NCBI GenBank assembly: GCA_949317995.1
Contig: OX439044.1
Location: 14,450,141-14,514,140 of the forward strand
Length of the DNA: 64,000 nt
Reading direction: 5' to 3'
Source: Acholoe squamosa
Lineage: Eukaryota > Annelida > Polychaeta > Phyllodocida > Polynoidae
Shown: positions 1-15,321 of the stretch, one piece after another
Layout: the number at the start of each line of letters is the position of its first letter
Position numbering within the stretch: the stretch's first letter is position 1
Position numbers and translations under genes: made by a program
Notes under the pieces: generated by a model
The model's input: only the letters and a program-made list of their open reading frames with translations
Told to the model about the DNA's origin: nothing
The model's database searches: none

Positions 1-2025
1 ACAGGAGAGAAACCCTATGTGTGTTCAGAATGTGGTAAAGGATTCAGTCAGTCAGCTGGCCTAAGGTCGCACATGGTAACTCACAGAGGAGAGAAACCTC
101 ATATATGTTCACAATGTGGTAAAGGATTCAGTCAGAAGGCTTATCTAAAGGGACACATGAGACTTCACACAGGGGAGAAACCCCATACATGTTCATACTG
201 TGGTAGAGAGTTCAATCAGCAAAGTAGTCTCACCCAACATATCAGGATCCACACAGGAGAGAAGCCTCATGTGTGTTCACACTGTGGTAAAAGATTCACT
301 CAGCTTAGCAATTTAAAATCACACATGACAATCCACACGGGAGAGAAACCTCACGAGTGTCCAGACTGTGGTAAAAGATTCAGCCAGATGGGGCATCTAA
401 AGCAACACAGGATGACCCACTCAGAGGTAAAGCCATTTGTATGCACCAATTGTGGTAAAGGATTTTATGACAAAGCCATTCTGAAGAACCACATGGAAAT
501 ACACAAAGAGCAAAAACCTTATGTGTGTTCAGACTGTGGTAAAGGATTCTATCGGTTAACTCACCTTACGTCACACAAGAGGACCCACACAGGAGAGAAA
601 CCCTATGTGTGTTCAGACTGTGGTCAAGGGTTCACAGTGAAGCAGGGCCTCATAGAGCATATCAGAACCCATACAGGAGAAAGACCATACGAGTGTTTGA
701 AGTGTGGTAAAAGATTTACCGGCTCAGGAAACTTAAGGAAACACATGAAGTCCCACATAGAAGAGAAGCTACATGTGTGTTCAGAATGTGATAAAAGGTT
801 TACAACTTCCAATCTTCTAAAAATTCATCTACTGATCCATAAGAATGAGCGTCAATTTAGGTGTGGAGAATGTGGAAAATGTTTCAATCGTAAAGGCGCT
901 CTACAGACACATATCATGAGTATCCACGGGGAGAAAATACATGTGTGTTCAGAATGTGGTAAAGGATTTGCTCTACAAGGCTTCTTAAACAGACACATGA
1001 GAATTCATGCAGAAGAGAAACCATATGTATGTTCAGAATGTGGTGAAGGATTTGCTTTCTCATACACCCTTAAGACACACATGCAGACCCACACGAAACC
1101 ACATGTGTGCCCTGAGTGTGGGAAAGCATTTTCCCACCACGGCAATATGAAAAGACACAAGTTAACCCATACAGGAGACAAGCCGTATGTGTGTTCAGAC
1201 TGTGGAAGAGGACACACTACCTTAGCTAATCTTATAAGGCACATGCTGACTCATAAAGGCGAAAAAGCTAATTCAAATAATGGAAATACTGTCAGTCAAT
1301 ACAACCTAAAAAATCATACAAGACCCGACATACCAAAGAGAAATGAGGGAGGCAAGAAAGAAGTGCAGACCACACCTTATTCTGAAGGCAAACCCAACAT
1401 TGATGTGGGATATGTTAGAGGCAAGGAAAATGTACAGAGTATAGCCTATACTAAAGCAAAATCTGACAATTGCCTGAAGGAAAGAGAGCTGTCTCATGTC
1501 TGTTCATACTGTGGCCAAAGGTTCCATGGTTCATTACATCTCACAAAACATATGAGGACTCACAGTTTAGAGGAACTACAGCAGTGTTCTGTTTCTCTGA
1601 CAAGGTTAGACCAATTAAAATACACTACTGGTGAACTCTCTTTAAATCAGAATGCATCCTACGAATTTGGAAAATGTGCAGAGTCATGCTATGAGTCCTC
1701 TGCAGATAAAGAGTATACTGTGGCACCCCTATCTAAACAGAGTGAGATAGAGAACCATGGTCTTCATCTGATGACTCAGCCACACAGCAAACATTTTTGC
1801 CAGCTATGCATTCAAGGTTTTGTTGAAATATCTGATCTTACTGACCACCTTGAAAAACATACATTATCCATGGCACTATACCCTGTTGAAAGAAGATTCT
1901 ACGAGAATACCAATGTATCTGCATATATAAACTGTGTGAAGTGCATACAGGGTTTTGTATATTTAACAAACCTGGTACACCATGTAGGATATGTGTGTCA
2001 CTGCAGTGACTGTCATTCTTGCTGA
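1..2025 (+). CDS. C2H2 zinc-finger protein, 5' end outside window
   Basis: The frame is open from base 1, entering inside a TGEKP linker, so the true start lies to the left. About 15 consecutive C2H2 fingers of the C-x2-C-x12-H-x3-H type are joined by TGEKP-like linkers (to about residue 420). A basic, finger-free spacer of about 75 residues follows, then a finger with CSYCGQRF, a low-similarity region, a finger with FCQLCIQGF, and a C2HC-like end that closes in CHCSDCHSC. Tandem C2H2 proteins of this kind are nuclear and usually bind DNA. The nearest relative is the gene at 5912-8408, which shares the spacer layout and the tail, so the two are tandem duplicates. No target or partner can be read from the sequence. 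The stop is TGA at 2023-2025. Confidence 0.9.
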   Translation, partial: TGEKPYVCSECGKGFSQSAGLRSHMVTHRGEKPHICSQCGKGFSQKAYLKGHMRLHTGEKPHTCSYCGREFNQQSSLTQHIRIHTGEKPHVCSHCGKRFTQLSNLKSHMTIHTGEKPHECPDCGKRFSQMGHLKQHRMTHSEVKPFVCTNCGKGFYDKAILKNHMEIHKEQKPYVCSDCGKGFYRLTHLTSHKRTHTGEKPYVCSDCGQGFTVKQGLIEHIRTHTGERPYECLKCGKRFTGSGNLRKHMKSHIEEKLHVCSECDKRFTTSNLLKIHLLIHKNERQFRCGECGKCFNRKGALQTHIMSIHGEKIHVCSECGKGFALQGFLNRHMRIHAEEKPYVCSECGEGFAFSYTLKTHMQTHTKPHVCPECGKAFSHHGNMKRHKLTHTGDKPYVCSDCGRGHTTLANLIRHMLTHKGEKANSNNGNTVSQYNLKNHTRPDIPKRNEGGKKEVQTTPYSEGKPNIDVGYVRGKENVQSIAYTKAKSDNCLKERELSHVCSYCGQRFHGSLHLTKHMRTHSLEELQQCSVSLTRLDQLKYTTGELSLNQNASYEFGKCAESCYESSADKEYTVAPLSKQSEIENHGLHLMTQPHSKHFCQLCIQGFVEISDLTDHLEKHTLSMALYPVERRFYENTNVSAYINCVKCIQGFVYLTNLVHHVGYVCHCSDCHSC

Positions 2026-2345
2026 TCTGCATTTCGGTTGAAGATGGCATATCGTACCATTTCATATCTTGAGGCAAAATGTCAATGAAATTCCTTGTTA
2101 GTGTAAGGCCATTGTTTGTGTCATAAGGTGAAGAAAGTTAGGTTGAATACTATCTCAATGCAGTATTTTACAGTAGCACCCTTTTAAAAATGCTAGCATC
2201 ACCTGTTATCCTGCATGTCCATTTGTGCATTCAAAGATCCCTAATACGGGGGAGCAATCTAATCAGAGTTTATCATTGTAAAAAAAAAATACCTATTCCC
2301 AGGGGGTGGGTTATCTCTTTTAAGTTTCTGCTTACATTAGATTAA

Positions 2346-3410
2346 TGAAAAGTGTTTGATAGGGTCAACCATGCAAAATTATTTAGTAAGCTAGTTGACA
2401 ATGGAGTGCCTTGGTACATTGTAAAAATTCTTGTCTACTGGTATTCCTGTCAGAAGGTATCTATAAGATGGGGCAGTGCTTTATCTGCAGAGTTCACAGT
2501 TGGAAATGGGGTTAGGCAGGGCGGTATACTCTCACCTCATTTATTTAATATATATATGGATGACCTGTCAGGTAAATTGAATACTTGTAAAACGGGCTGG
2601 GTTAGTGGGGCAACTATTGTCAATCATTTGATGTATGCTGACAATTTGGTAATATTCACACCGGCTAGCCATGGGTTAGCCCGCTTGTTGGCTGTTTGTG
2701 GACAGTATGGGATTGAAAATGACATTAAATACAACCCCCTCAAGAGTGTATTGATGGTAGTTCGATCCCCGTTGGACAAATATCTGAGGGTCCCCAGGTT
2801 TACCCTAAATGATACAGAATAGGTTGAATGTGACCAGGTTAAATACCTGGGTCACCTGATAACCAACATGCTAAAGGATGATGAAGACATTAAACGGCAG
2901 CGAAGAGTGCTTTATGCACAAGGCAACAGACTAGTTAAACAGTTTCATATGTGCAGTGTTGAGGTTAAAATACAGCTGTTCAGATCATACTGTACACCTT
3001 TGTATACAGCACAATTATGGTGTAATTACACCAAAGCTTCCTTACACAAATTAACTGTGGCATATAATGATGCCTTACGAAACCTACTAGGTATACCCAG
3101 ATATACTAGTGCTGGACAGGTTTTTGCAGTGTGTGGTTTAGCAACCTGAGTGCTACCATTAGAAAACTAGTGTATAGTTTCATGTGTCGACTCAGGGACT
3201 CTGACAACGATCTAATAAAAGAGTTGGTAGATCACACAGCAAGTGATGTCCTATTCACCTCCAATATATGGAGAAACTGGTATCAAGAACTGTATGTTCA
3301 CTTTACTATTACATAACTATAGTCTAGGTATTTTCATCATATACATTTGTGTCATATACTATGGACCTTTGTAATGCAATTGTGTCTGAAATAAAGAATT
3401 GAATTGAATA
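2346..3410 (+). mobile_element. 5'-truncated, dead LINE (non-LTR retrotransposon) fragment
   Basis: Translation gives the middle and end of a non-LTR reverse transcriptase. It shows FDRVNH, then NGVRQGGILSPHLFN, then YADN where the catalytic YADD is expected, then a thumb/C-terminal region (2820-3316). A TAG at 2820-2822 and a frame change near 3130-3149 break the ORF, so it is inactive. The 5' half (endonuclease and early RT) is missing, which is typical of incomplete target-primed insertion. The 3' end carries AATAAA at 3390-3395 followed by a short GAATT-rich tail. I cannot assign the clade. Confidence 0.85.
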
Positions 3411-4017
3411 TACTGCCATTTTAGTGGTATTGGTGTTGTGTCATTTGTGAAATATTCCTGTGACAATCACTGATCCCTTGTTACCACATCACATGCAATT
3501 CACATGGTTTTACTTTCCTTTTGGGGTACGATATCTTGTATGGAAGAAAAATTATATCTGCAAAATATGACCACACATCATTATTATATACACCTGCAAC
3601 AAAAGGGCATTTAAAAACAACATTCATTTCAGACAGAATAGGTCCATATTTCTTTTAGTACTGATTAGTCTATTTGAATCATGCTTTAGTCTTGTTTAAA
3701 GCAAATGGTGATTTTAGCCGTAAATGATTTTGGTAAGTGATGTGCTGATTTTTATTTGTCAACAAATGTGATCGCTATTTCTGCAGTGATTGTACTTTCC
3801 CTTTTAGGTTTTGTATCTATCCTGTATTTCATTAAGTGAATCCTGTGTTCCTTCTCGGCCAGTGTAACTTTATTTTACAATTAATGAATACTTATCTCAA
3901 GTTTTTTTCACCTCCCCATTTTGTGCCTGGAAAAATGTAAGAATTGGATGTATAGAGCCTGAAATACAATATTTAACACGATTTCTTTTTTGTCAAGTGG
4001 GTCCTATGTAAGGAGGG
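3411..4017. other. Intergenic, no gene seen
   Basis: AT-rich sequence without a convincing ORF or repeat structure. Confidence 0.5.
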
Positions 4018-4369
4018 CAGAGGTGTAGGAAGCAAATCTTCATTGGGGGGGGGCCTAGCAGGGTCCCAATTTGAACATCTTGAATTATCGGCTCGAGCGC
4101 GATGATGCCTATACATACCCATAATAGAATTTAATAGAAAAGTATTTTTGGTGAATTTTAGATCTGATTTGAGGCTCAGGACTCCATTTTCCCTATCCCT
4201 TTAACATAATATTATTAATCTAATTTGGGATGGAATGTTTTAGCTGCTTTTCCATTTCATTATGACTTCTTGGTAAATTTTTGGGGGGGCCCAGACATAA
4301 TCAGGCCCCCCTCCTTTATGATTGGGGGGCCCAGGCCCCCCTGCCCCCCCCCCTTTTCCTACGCCCCTG
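4018..4369. mobile_element. MITE, 352 bp, inverted ends CAGRGGYGTAGG
   Basis: The left end CAGAGGTGTAGG and the right end CCTACGCCCCTG are inverted copies differing at two positions. Both are followed inward by runs of G or C. The element is flanked by the 5-bp direct repeat GAGGG (4013-4017 and 4370-4374), which may be the target duplication. It has no coding capacity. The superfamily is not assigned. Confidence 0.6.
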
Positions 4370-5911
4370 GAGGGCACACATTTTGCTGACTTATGTCCCG
4401 AGCTAGGAATCAAGGGTCCATTTTGGCCAAAATCCCCTGACAAGCACTCTATTTTTATCAAAGGGGATATGGCAATCATTAATTTTCAATAAAACTTATG
4501 TCATAAAGAGGACTACGAAGAGTATAGTTTTGTGTGAAGAATCACCCCTAAAAACCAGAAAGGCAGTCACCAGTGAAGCCACACAACCATGTCAAAAATA
4601 TCTCAGTTCCCCTCCCCGGTATATCCTGTCCTGTGGGATATGGGTGAAAGTTGTTCCAGATCACAATACTTTCTCTTTCAGAGAATGTCGGCCTATTATA
4701 ATTATTTTTGCCTCTCCTGCCAACTACCATCCCCACCCTGCACCATTGTTGATAGAGGATTACCACATGTATTATATCACAATATCACAGCTGCATGCTT
4801 CTGTGTGCACAGCTATATGCTCTATAGATCTAGACACAGGTGCATGATATAATAGCCAGGCATGTAGTGACACGCTCCTTATGACCACCTGACTGCAGTA
4901 GGCTTACAATACAAATCTAACAGCCATTGGTTAGAAATGTAGATTAAGTATGTCACAGCTATAAAGCAGCTGTGTGGGAGGCTCACTATAGGCGCCCACT
5001 ATGGGTCAGTTTAGGCCCAAACCTGCAGGAGTCAACTGCTGTACATGCGCTGTACACTTTACACTACCAAACTCTTTATGGAGACGTTTGATTCCACACA
5101 CTACCGTGATTAGGCTAGGTAAGCATGAACATATATAGATAGTTTTTGACATTTTCTGTTGGGCAGAATCAGGTACTTTCTTCGCTGTTTCAGCAGATAT
5201 GAATTAAAGCCAGCGTCATGCGTCTACCTTTCTATTAAAGCTATTCTGCAGAGCCTGCAGGGTCAATCTAAGTGCCATCCTACCATGGTACACGTGTGGC
5301 CCTAATCGCGCACCCATGGGTTTATTTCAATATCTCTGACGGTAACATATGCCTCAAATTTTACCAGTCATACAAACCCAGTCATACAGACCGACAAACC
5401 TTGGTGCTCAATGGCCTTCTTTATGCACCTTTATTCAACTTTATGCGGCATAAAGAAGCACTTTTAACCAACTTTAAGTGCAGATTAAAGCATCTTTAAG
5501 CAACTGTACACTGCTTGAAGGTCCATGCAGTGTACCGATATGAATTCATAGAGACCATTAGTTAATAGGCTAAAGTAAGTGTGACAAGAAAACAATATAT
5601 CATTATATAGCGGTAGAGGCCTTGGCTCCAGGTATTTCAATTAAATGACATATTCACCTGTAAAGAACCTGGATGCCTGTGGGTTTCAAATAGGTTGTGC
5701 TCCCTGTGATTATACAAGAACTTATTTAATACATAATCTATAATTTGTATTTGAATGTTAATCAGTAAACCTGGGTAATTTTGAAGTCCAGCCCTTATTC
5801 AAAGACATAATACAGCTATTTCCAAAAGATGCAAGACTTAATCATAGAATATTATGGAAATAGATTGTATAAAAAGATAATTAATCTTATTTATTTTCCT
5901 ATTTCTTCCAG
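4370..5911. other. Intergenic or intronic region before the second zinc-finger exon
   Basis: No convincing coding region. It probably contains intron and 5' flank of the 5912-8408 gene, since the zinc-finger exon opens with a splice acceptor. I could not identify an upstream exon. Confidence 0.4.
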
Positions 5912-8408
5912 CCCATGCTATAAAGGAGATGGTACCCACATATATGATACATCATCCAGTTATGTATTAGATGTTCCAAAAACAATACACACCTCTAACT
6001 CAACAATGGCTGGCATTGAAGATGAACCCCATGTGTACTCAGAATCTAATAAAGGATCTGGGACATCAGCTCATCTGAAGTCACACACTCTAAGTCATAA
6101 AGCTGAGTATCAGTTTAAGTGTGGAGAATGTGGAAATACATACAAACATAAGGGTGGCCTAAAGGTACACATGGCGACCCACACAGGTGAGAAACCACAC
6201 AAGTGTTCACACTGTGGTAAGGGATTTACATGTCTAAGCTTACTGACTGAACATGTTCGACTTCATACCGGAGAAAGGCCATACACATGCTCACACTGTG
6301 GTAAAGGGTTTACTACTTCAAATAACCTGAGAAAACACACAAGGACCCATACAGGGGAAAAACCCCATGTGTGTTCAGACTGTGGTAAAGGATTTAGAAC
6401 ATCAGCTGAACTGAAGTCACACACTGCAAGTCATTCAGATGAGAGACCATTTAAGTGTGAAGAGTGTGGAAAGGGTTTCAAACATAGATACACTGTAGAG
6501 AAACACATGGTAGTCCACAGGGAAGAGAAACCCTATGTGTGTCCACAATGTGGCAAAGGATCTAGAACCAGAGGTAATCTGAAGATACATATGCTGATCC
6601 ATACTGATAAACATCCTTTTAAGTGTGGAGAATGTGGCAGTAGCTTCAAATATAAATCTAGTTTACAGACACATGTGCTGATCCATACAGGGGAGAAACC
6701 CCATGTATGTTCATATTGTGGAAAAGGGTTCAGGCTCGCAGCTGTATTAAAGAACCATATATTGACCCATGAAGCACGTGAGAGATCGTATGAATGCCAA
6801 GACTGTGGTAAGGCATTCCTTTCATCAGATAACTTGAGATTCCATGCAATGACACACACAGAGAACAAACCCCATGTGTGCCCTCACTGTAATAAAGGTT
6901 TCCGTCAACTACATCAGCTTGGAGACCACTTGAAGATTCACACAGGAGAGAAACCCCATGTGTGTACAGAGTGTCCTAAAGCATTTGTGGCAATGCGACA
7001 CTTGAAAAGTCACATGCGGATTCATAAAAATGAGAGACAGTATAAGTGTGGAGAATGTGGAAAAGGTTTCAATTTCAAAATTAACCTGAGAGACCACATG
7101 AGAAGCCATGATGGGACACAACATAAATGTCCAGATTGTGGAAAAGGATTCAACTCAAACCAAAATCTAAAGACACATATGGTGACCCATGTACAGGAAG
7201 AAGCACATGTTTGCTCTCAATGTGGTAAGAAATTCAAACGTGAACACGGCTTAAACCTACACATGGTAACCCACAGAGGGGACAAGCAACATGAATGTAC
7301 AGACTGTAGTAAAATATGCTATAGTTTGGATGAACTGAAACAACACAGAAAGATCCACACTGGGGAAACACCCCATGTCTGCTCAAAGTGCAGTAAAGGA
7401 TTCAGTCTACTGGCTGTCCTAAAAACACACATGAAAACTCATGCAGAGGAGAAGCCCTATGTGTGTTCAGACTGTGGTAAAGGATTTACTACCCCATTTA
7501 CACTTGAGTCACACATGCTAACCCACACAGGAGAGAAACCACATGTATGCACTGAGTGTGGGAAAGCATTTGCTTACCTCAACAATATGAAAAGACATAT
7601 GTTAACACATACTGGAGACAAGCCGTATGTGTGTTCAGACTGTGGAAGAGGATTCACCACCTTGGCTAATCTTAGAAGGCACATGCTGACTCATAAAGGA
7701 GAAAAGGTATTTGTGAAGTCAAGTCAACCAAATGCCCCAATGAAGCATTCAAGAGTCCACATACTTAACATAAATGACAAAGACATGGAAAAATCGAAAT
7801 CTGAGAGTGATGTGAGAAGAGAGGAGAAATCACAGAATACAGGTCATACTAATGCAAAGACTGACGATGATCTGAATGACACTGAGTTATCTCATGCATG
7901 CTCATATTGTGGCCAGAATTTCAGTGGTATATTACATCTTACAAAACATATGAGGACTCACAGTTTAGCAGAATTAGAGCAGTGTTCAGTCTCTCTGAGG
8001 AGGTTAAAGAAATCAAAATATGTTTGTAATGAGCCATCGTTAAATTGGGATGCAGCATCTGGATGTGGAGATTGTGGGAAGACATATTATTCCTCTGTGG
8101 AGACTGTTGCACCCACATTTACACAAACAGCAGCTCTTAAATCAAGTCCTCATCTTATGACTGATCCACACAGTGCACACTTTTGTCAGACATGTATCAA
8201 AGGTTATGTTGAAATATCAGATCTCACTGACCATGTTGATAAACATAAATCATTCAAGATAATTCCTGTCAAAGAAAGATTCTATGATAGGAACAGTTCA
8301 TATGTACATATACACTGTGAGAAGTGTGTTCGAGGTTTTGTACATTTACCAAATCTGGTACACCATGTAGGATATGTGTGTCACTGCAGTGACTGCCATT
8401 CCTGCTGA
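5912..8408 (+). CDS. C2H2 zinc-finger protein, terminal exon
   Basis: A polypyrimidine tract ending in TTCTTCCAG (to 5911) is a good splice acceptor, so I start the exon at 5912. The frame stays open back to 5829, but that stretch reads like intron. The exon has one degenerate finger (HVYSES, first Cys pair lost), then about 19 C2H2 fingers with TGEKP-type linkers. These are followed by a basic and acidic spacer (about 7700-7890), a CSYCGQNF finger, and the family tail with FCQTCIKGY, CEKCVRGF and CHCSDCHSC. It is about 830 residues as read here, with the N-terminus in an unseen upstream exon. It is probably a nuclear DNA-binding protein. Spacer and tail match the gene ending at 2025. A mobile element begins 22 bp after the stop codon and probably forms part of the 3' UTR. 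Confidence 0.88.
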
Positions 8409-8430
8409 TGTTGTTTGTAGGTGAAAACTA

Positions 8431-9044
8431 CGGAGCCCCTAATAGGACATACCAAAATTATTTTTTTCACCAGAAAAAATATTCTTGCGGATACTGAACA
8501 ATTCTTGCGGGTACTGAGCAATATATGCAGGTGCAAAATAATTCTTGCAGATACTGAACAATTCTTGCAGGTACTGAGCAATATATGCAGGTGCAAAATA
8601 ATTCTTGTGGGTACAGTAAAATACAGTTAGTGTTCAGACGGGAGTAGTTATGAGAAGATCGGAGATAACAGATAAGTGATGGGTCTAATTTAGGCTCCCT
8701 ACGTCTGACCCCTGGTTTAAATCTCTATATTTTTCTTAAATAGGTAATTTCTATTACAAAATTGGCTGGATCTGTCTACATTTTCTTTCTGTACATTTTT
8801 CTTCTAACTTTTCAATGATTTTGTGACTCATAAGGATGTGCTCATTCCCCCATCCCCATTCAAGCTGAGTAACAGCAAGAATCCATCAAGAGTCCTCCTG
8901 TACCTTCAAGAATCCTCCTGTATATGCAGAAGACCTCCTGTACCTGCAGGAATTTCCCTGTACCCGCAGGAACTCTCCTGTACCCGCAGGAATATTTTTT
9001 TGCATGAAAAAACATCTTTTTGGTATGTTCTGTTAGGGGCTCCG
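8431..9044. mobile_element. TA-flanked inverted-repeat element carrying minisatellite (copy A)
   Basis: It begins CGGAGCCCCTAATAGGACAT and ends with the near-perfect inverse (to 9044), and is flanked by TA on both sides (8429-8430, 9045-9046). Inside the left end are repeats of a unit like ATTCTTGCGGGTACTGA. Inside the right end are inverted versions like CCTGTACCCGCAGGAAT. About 240 bp of unrelated sequence separates them. No transposase is present, so this is a non-autonomous, fold-back type element. TA duplications are typical of the Tc1/mariner group, but assignment needs an autonomous relative. Copy B is at 15814-16780. Confidence 0.8.
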
Positions 9045-10339
9045 TAGTAAACAGCACTTGTAGCATCATTCATTTCCTGAAGTTAAGCCTTAACATAATC
9101 AATGCATGCATTCCAGTGTTTTGGTCAGTTAAATATATCCCGATTTTAGAAGGCACTGACTGCAGGGGATAATAAATGCCAGCCACTATTGGCATGGTGC
9201 AGATAAACAAGGAGAGATTTATTATTAGATTCACTCAATTGTAAAGATAATACAATCTTTCTTGCTTCACGTGGCAGGTCTATGTGAACGGCTTATCCTT
9301 CAGAGCATAAAAGGTGTTTAAAGATACACAGCAAATTTTCTCAACACTGGCTTTTAAAACACCTAAACACTTGAAGTGTTCAGGATTTTAGCTTTTGCAC
9401 ACTTTTCTCTCAAACACCTAAACACTGCAGTGTTTAATTAAGTGTTTAGCACCTAAACACTTTGTTAAATACTTCATAGTTAAACACATTTAAAATTAAA
9501 TGGGTTAAGCTAGCACTAAAGAAATCCTTAGGAAAGAGGTGCAAATAAGTGTTTAAACAGGTGTCCAAATTCTAAACACTGGTGTTTAATACCTAAAGAC
9601 TGGTTTTACAGTGTAGGAAGGAAGTCTTCTTTTTCACGTATTCAGGAGTACAATCACGAAAAGAATTTAGGATGATAATTGGAGTACGTTTATATTCTTT
9701 ATAAATATATACATAAACGTCGTCCTAAATGTTGTTCTGAGTTCCTGTTTCAACTGAATTATGCACAATGTAAGAATAAATGAAAATGATTTGTGTCAGA
9801 AGATTGATGGCACATTTTGCGGAACAGAGATTCTATGTTGTGATCGCGCATTTGTCATTCTCCGAATTACTCCCTGTTTTAATGTGTTTTGCGCAAAAAT
9901 GTTACAATAAAGCGTTTAAAAACTAAACGTATTTTTAGTGTGAGCTTTAGAAATGAAGATTACAATGATGGGTCAGGTCGACATTTTGTTCAGTAGTGAT
10001 TTAGTGTGCCTTGATTGAGAATTGTTTGATGTAGATAATGTCAAGTATTATATGAGTAGGTTCTGGTAAGTGTTCTGCTGACTTTATATCCCTTACTAGA
10101 TTGGAAGCTATCAAATAAACTAGTGCTTGAGGTGAAAGAGGAGTCTTTTTTTCTTTTTTGGTTTGAAAATTTACTTTATTATCCGACAAAATTTACACAA
10201 AAGTGGAGACGAATAATAAAGGCGATGCCTCTAAATTTCGTCAATTCCAAAGAAATTGTTTCCACATTAACTGATGATCGACAAAGGAAAATACAAATAT
10301 GAGATATGAAGGCAAGAAATACAATCATACATACATATA

Positions 10340-10416
<77 letters not shown>

Positions 10417-11121
10417 GTACAATAATGATAAACTACCACACAATATTGATACCCTCAAACGGGTGTCCTGAAGTTGATAGTGAAGGGATAGTTCAATATA
10501 ACGATTTCTACACAAGATGTATTATATTTTTGATATTATGCAAACTACAGTCAAGAGGTGTCTTTTCCATGAAGTAGTTCAAAACCAAATCTATCCTGTG
10601 TGGATTACTGCACAAAATGCTATTATCAGTCACAGCCTCTACAATTTGATGCATGGATAAGTAACCATGCGCTGATGTACAACGCTATGAAGCAGTAGTA
10701 TTAAAGGTACTTATCCTGTTTCAATTACTCATGATCTGCCAATAATATCTCTTAATTACTCTAGATTATTTTATTTTAATGTATCTTGATGTCAGAAAAG
10801 CAAATAAATCAGGACTCTATAGGCCAGGTTTTGATTTATAGAATTCTGAAGAAAGGACACCTTAAAGCTGGGACAAGATCTGAAATATATAGATTTTCCA
10901 ATATCTGCATATCTATCATCACCCCACTTGTAAAAGTATCCTGCCAAAATCTCAATCTATTCAGTGCATTCTAAGTATGTCAAATTCATACATATATGTG
11001 TGTAAGAATAAAATGCTGGAAGTCAAAAAGAAGTCTTGATTGTACCAGCACAGTGGTGCCATCTGGAGCCATAAAGCAGAGTATTCTATAATGGTGATGA
11101 ATTTGATTTGGATGCCTGGCA
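9045..11121. other. Intergenic, AT-rich, with palindromic repeats
   Basis: No gene seen. Bases about 9345-9615 are packed with short palindromes built from AAACACTT/AAGTGTTT and CCTAAACAC, a pattern that returns at about 17560-18230 and probably marks a fold-back element family. The rest is AT-rich unique-looking sequence and one long (TA)n tract. Confidence 0.5.
10342..10414. repeat. (TA)n microsatellite
   Basis: About 36 uninterrupted TA units. Apparent ORFs rich in Ile-Tyr across it are artefacts. Confidence 0.95.
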
Positions 11122-11300
11122 CGGGCTTCCCTAGCCCATTTAAAAGGGTCTATATCTCATCTTTCCTATCCCCTCGGATGTGTTTGGTGTACATATGTGC
11201 GGGCACTGACACATTCCTTTGTGAAATTGTGTAATGTAGTTCTCGCCATGAATATGACCTTAGCTGTCGAAACGGCGTTAAACATCTATTACTTACTTAC
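11122..11300 (+). mobile_element. SINE with 14-bp target-site duplication
   Basis: The 179-bp body starts CGGGCTTCCCTAGCCC and ends in a simple tail of (ACTT)n after GGCGTTAAACATCTATT. It is flanked by the perfect 14-bp direct repeat TTGGATGCCTGGCA (11108-11121 and 11301-11314). The same body occurs at 34190-34370 with a different target duplication, and in inverted, decayed form near 23219, 24590 and 29141. This confirms a dispersed family moved by LINE machinery. Confidence 0.9.
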
Positions 11301-11314
11301 TTGGATGCCTGGCA

Positions 11315-12176
11315 GCAGAGCAGACACCACTCAGTGCTGCCGCCAGGAGGGTTTGGCCAGAACTAATTAACCAAGTGGTTTCCCTGTCCACCAAGGAGGA
11401 TAGACCAGCTGAAACTTAAGTCTAATGATGTACACATAATGACCCATATCTTGGCACAATAAGTGGCACCCTATGACCTGGGAAGAGGTACATAATCCTC
11501 TGAAATACATATCAGACAACACTATATTATTAGCTTTTATACCAGCTTTAAACTATAGTTCCCTGAACCAGAACACCCTATTCCTTTCACATATTTTAAG
11601 AAAATGACCAACAATATTGAAACAAAACTTCTCAAACATTTAGTGGAGATCTTTGGGAACAGGAGCAAACGATAAAAACAGGAAGTCATAGGAGAAACAT
11701 AAGAGCAATGATGATTTTAAAATAACAAATGATTGTACTGATACTAATCTTATAAGGGAGGTGATCGCCATCTCAGAAACACTCTGTATGCCGATACCAC
11801 CTGGTGTTGGAAATTCGCCCTGTTGCCAGTACATATCTAATCGTGTTCCTAAGGCTGCTGTATATATCTTGCATAGGCGCTAGGTGGCACTGTTTTCAAC
11901 TAGACTAAGTATCTTAATTTACAGTACCTGCTATGCATTGAGGCAGGCCAGTGGTAGGTTATTGTGAAACAACTTCCAGAGATGGGAGAGTGTCATCAAG
12001 ATTATTACAATCCATCCATGCTTTACATTATGCAAAGAAAAATGTAAAGTATGCAACCCAATTGGGTCAAGTTGCTCAAAGTGGAAGATGCCATGCTGAT
12101 CCCATTGGATTGACAGACAATAACAGCTACTATGCATTGAGACATTATACACTAGATCTAGGTGCATAAAAGGCTA
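11315..12176. other. Intergenic, no gene seen
   Basis: No convincing ORF, RNA gene or repeat. It contains the 3' flank of the - strand zinc-finger gene ending at 12177. Confidence 0.4.

Positions 12177-15321
<3,145 letters not shown>

Noticed and set aside
624..1497. Antisense ORFs opposite the zinc-finger arrays (also opposite 6533-7124 and 12340-14720)
   Set aside because: Regular C2H2 repeats leave open frames on the other strand; the products are repetitive shadows.
5829..5911. The ATG at 5829 as the start of the second zinc-finger gene
   Set aside because: The stretch is AT-rich and ends in a clear polypyrimidine-AG acceptor, so it is most likely intron.
10179..10515. ORFs rich in Ile-Tyr over 10342-10414, and similar ones at 30595-31015, 37374-37694 and 59473-59741
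   Set aside because: They are translations of (TA)n tracts in three frames, not genes.
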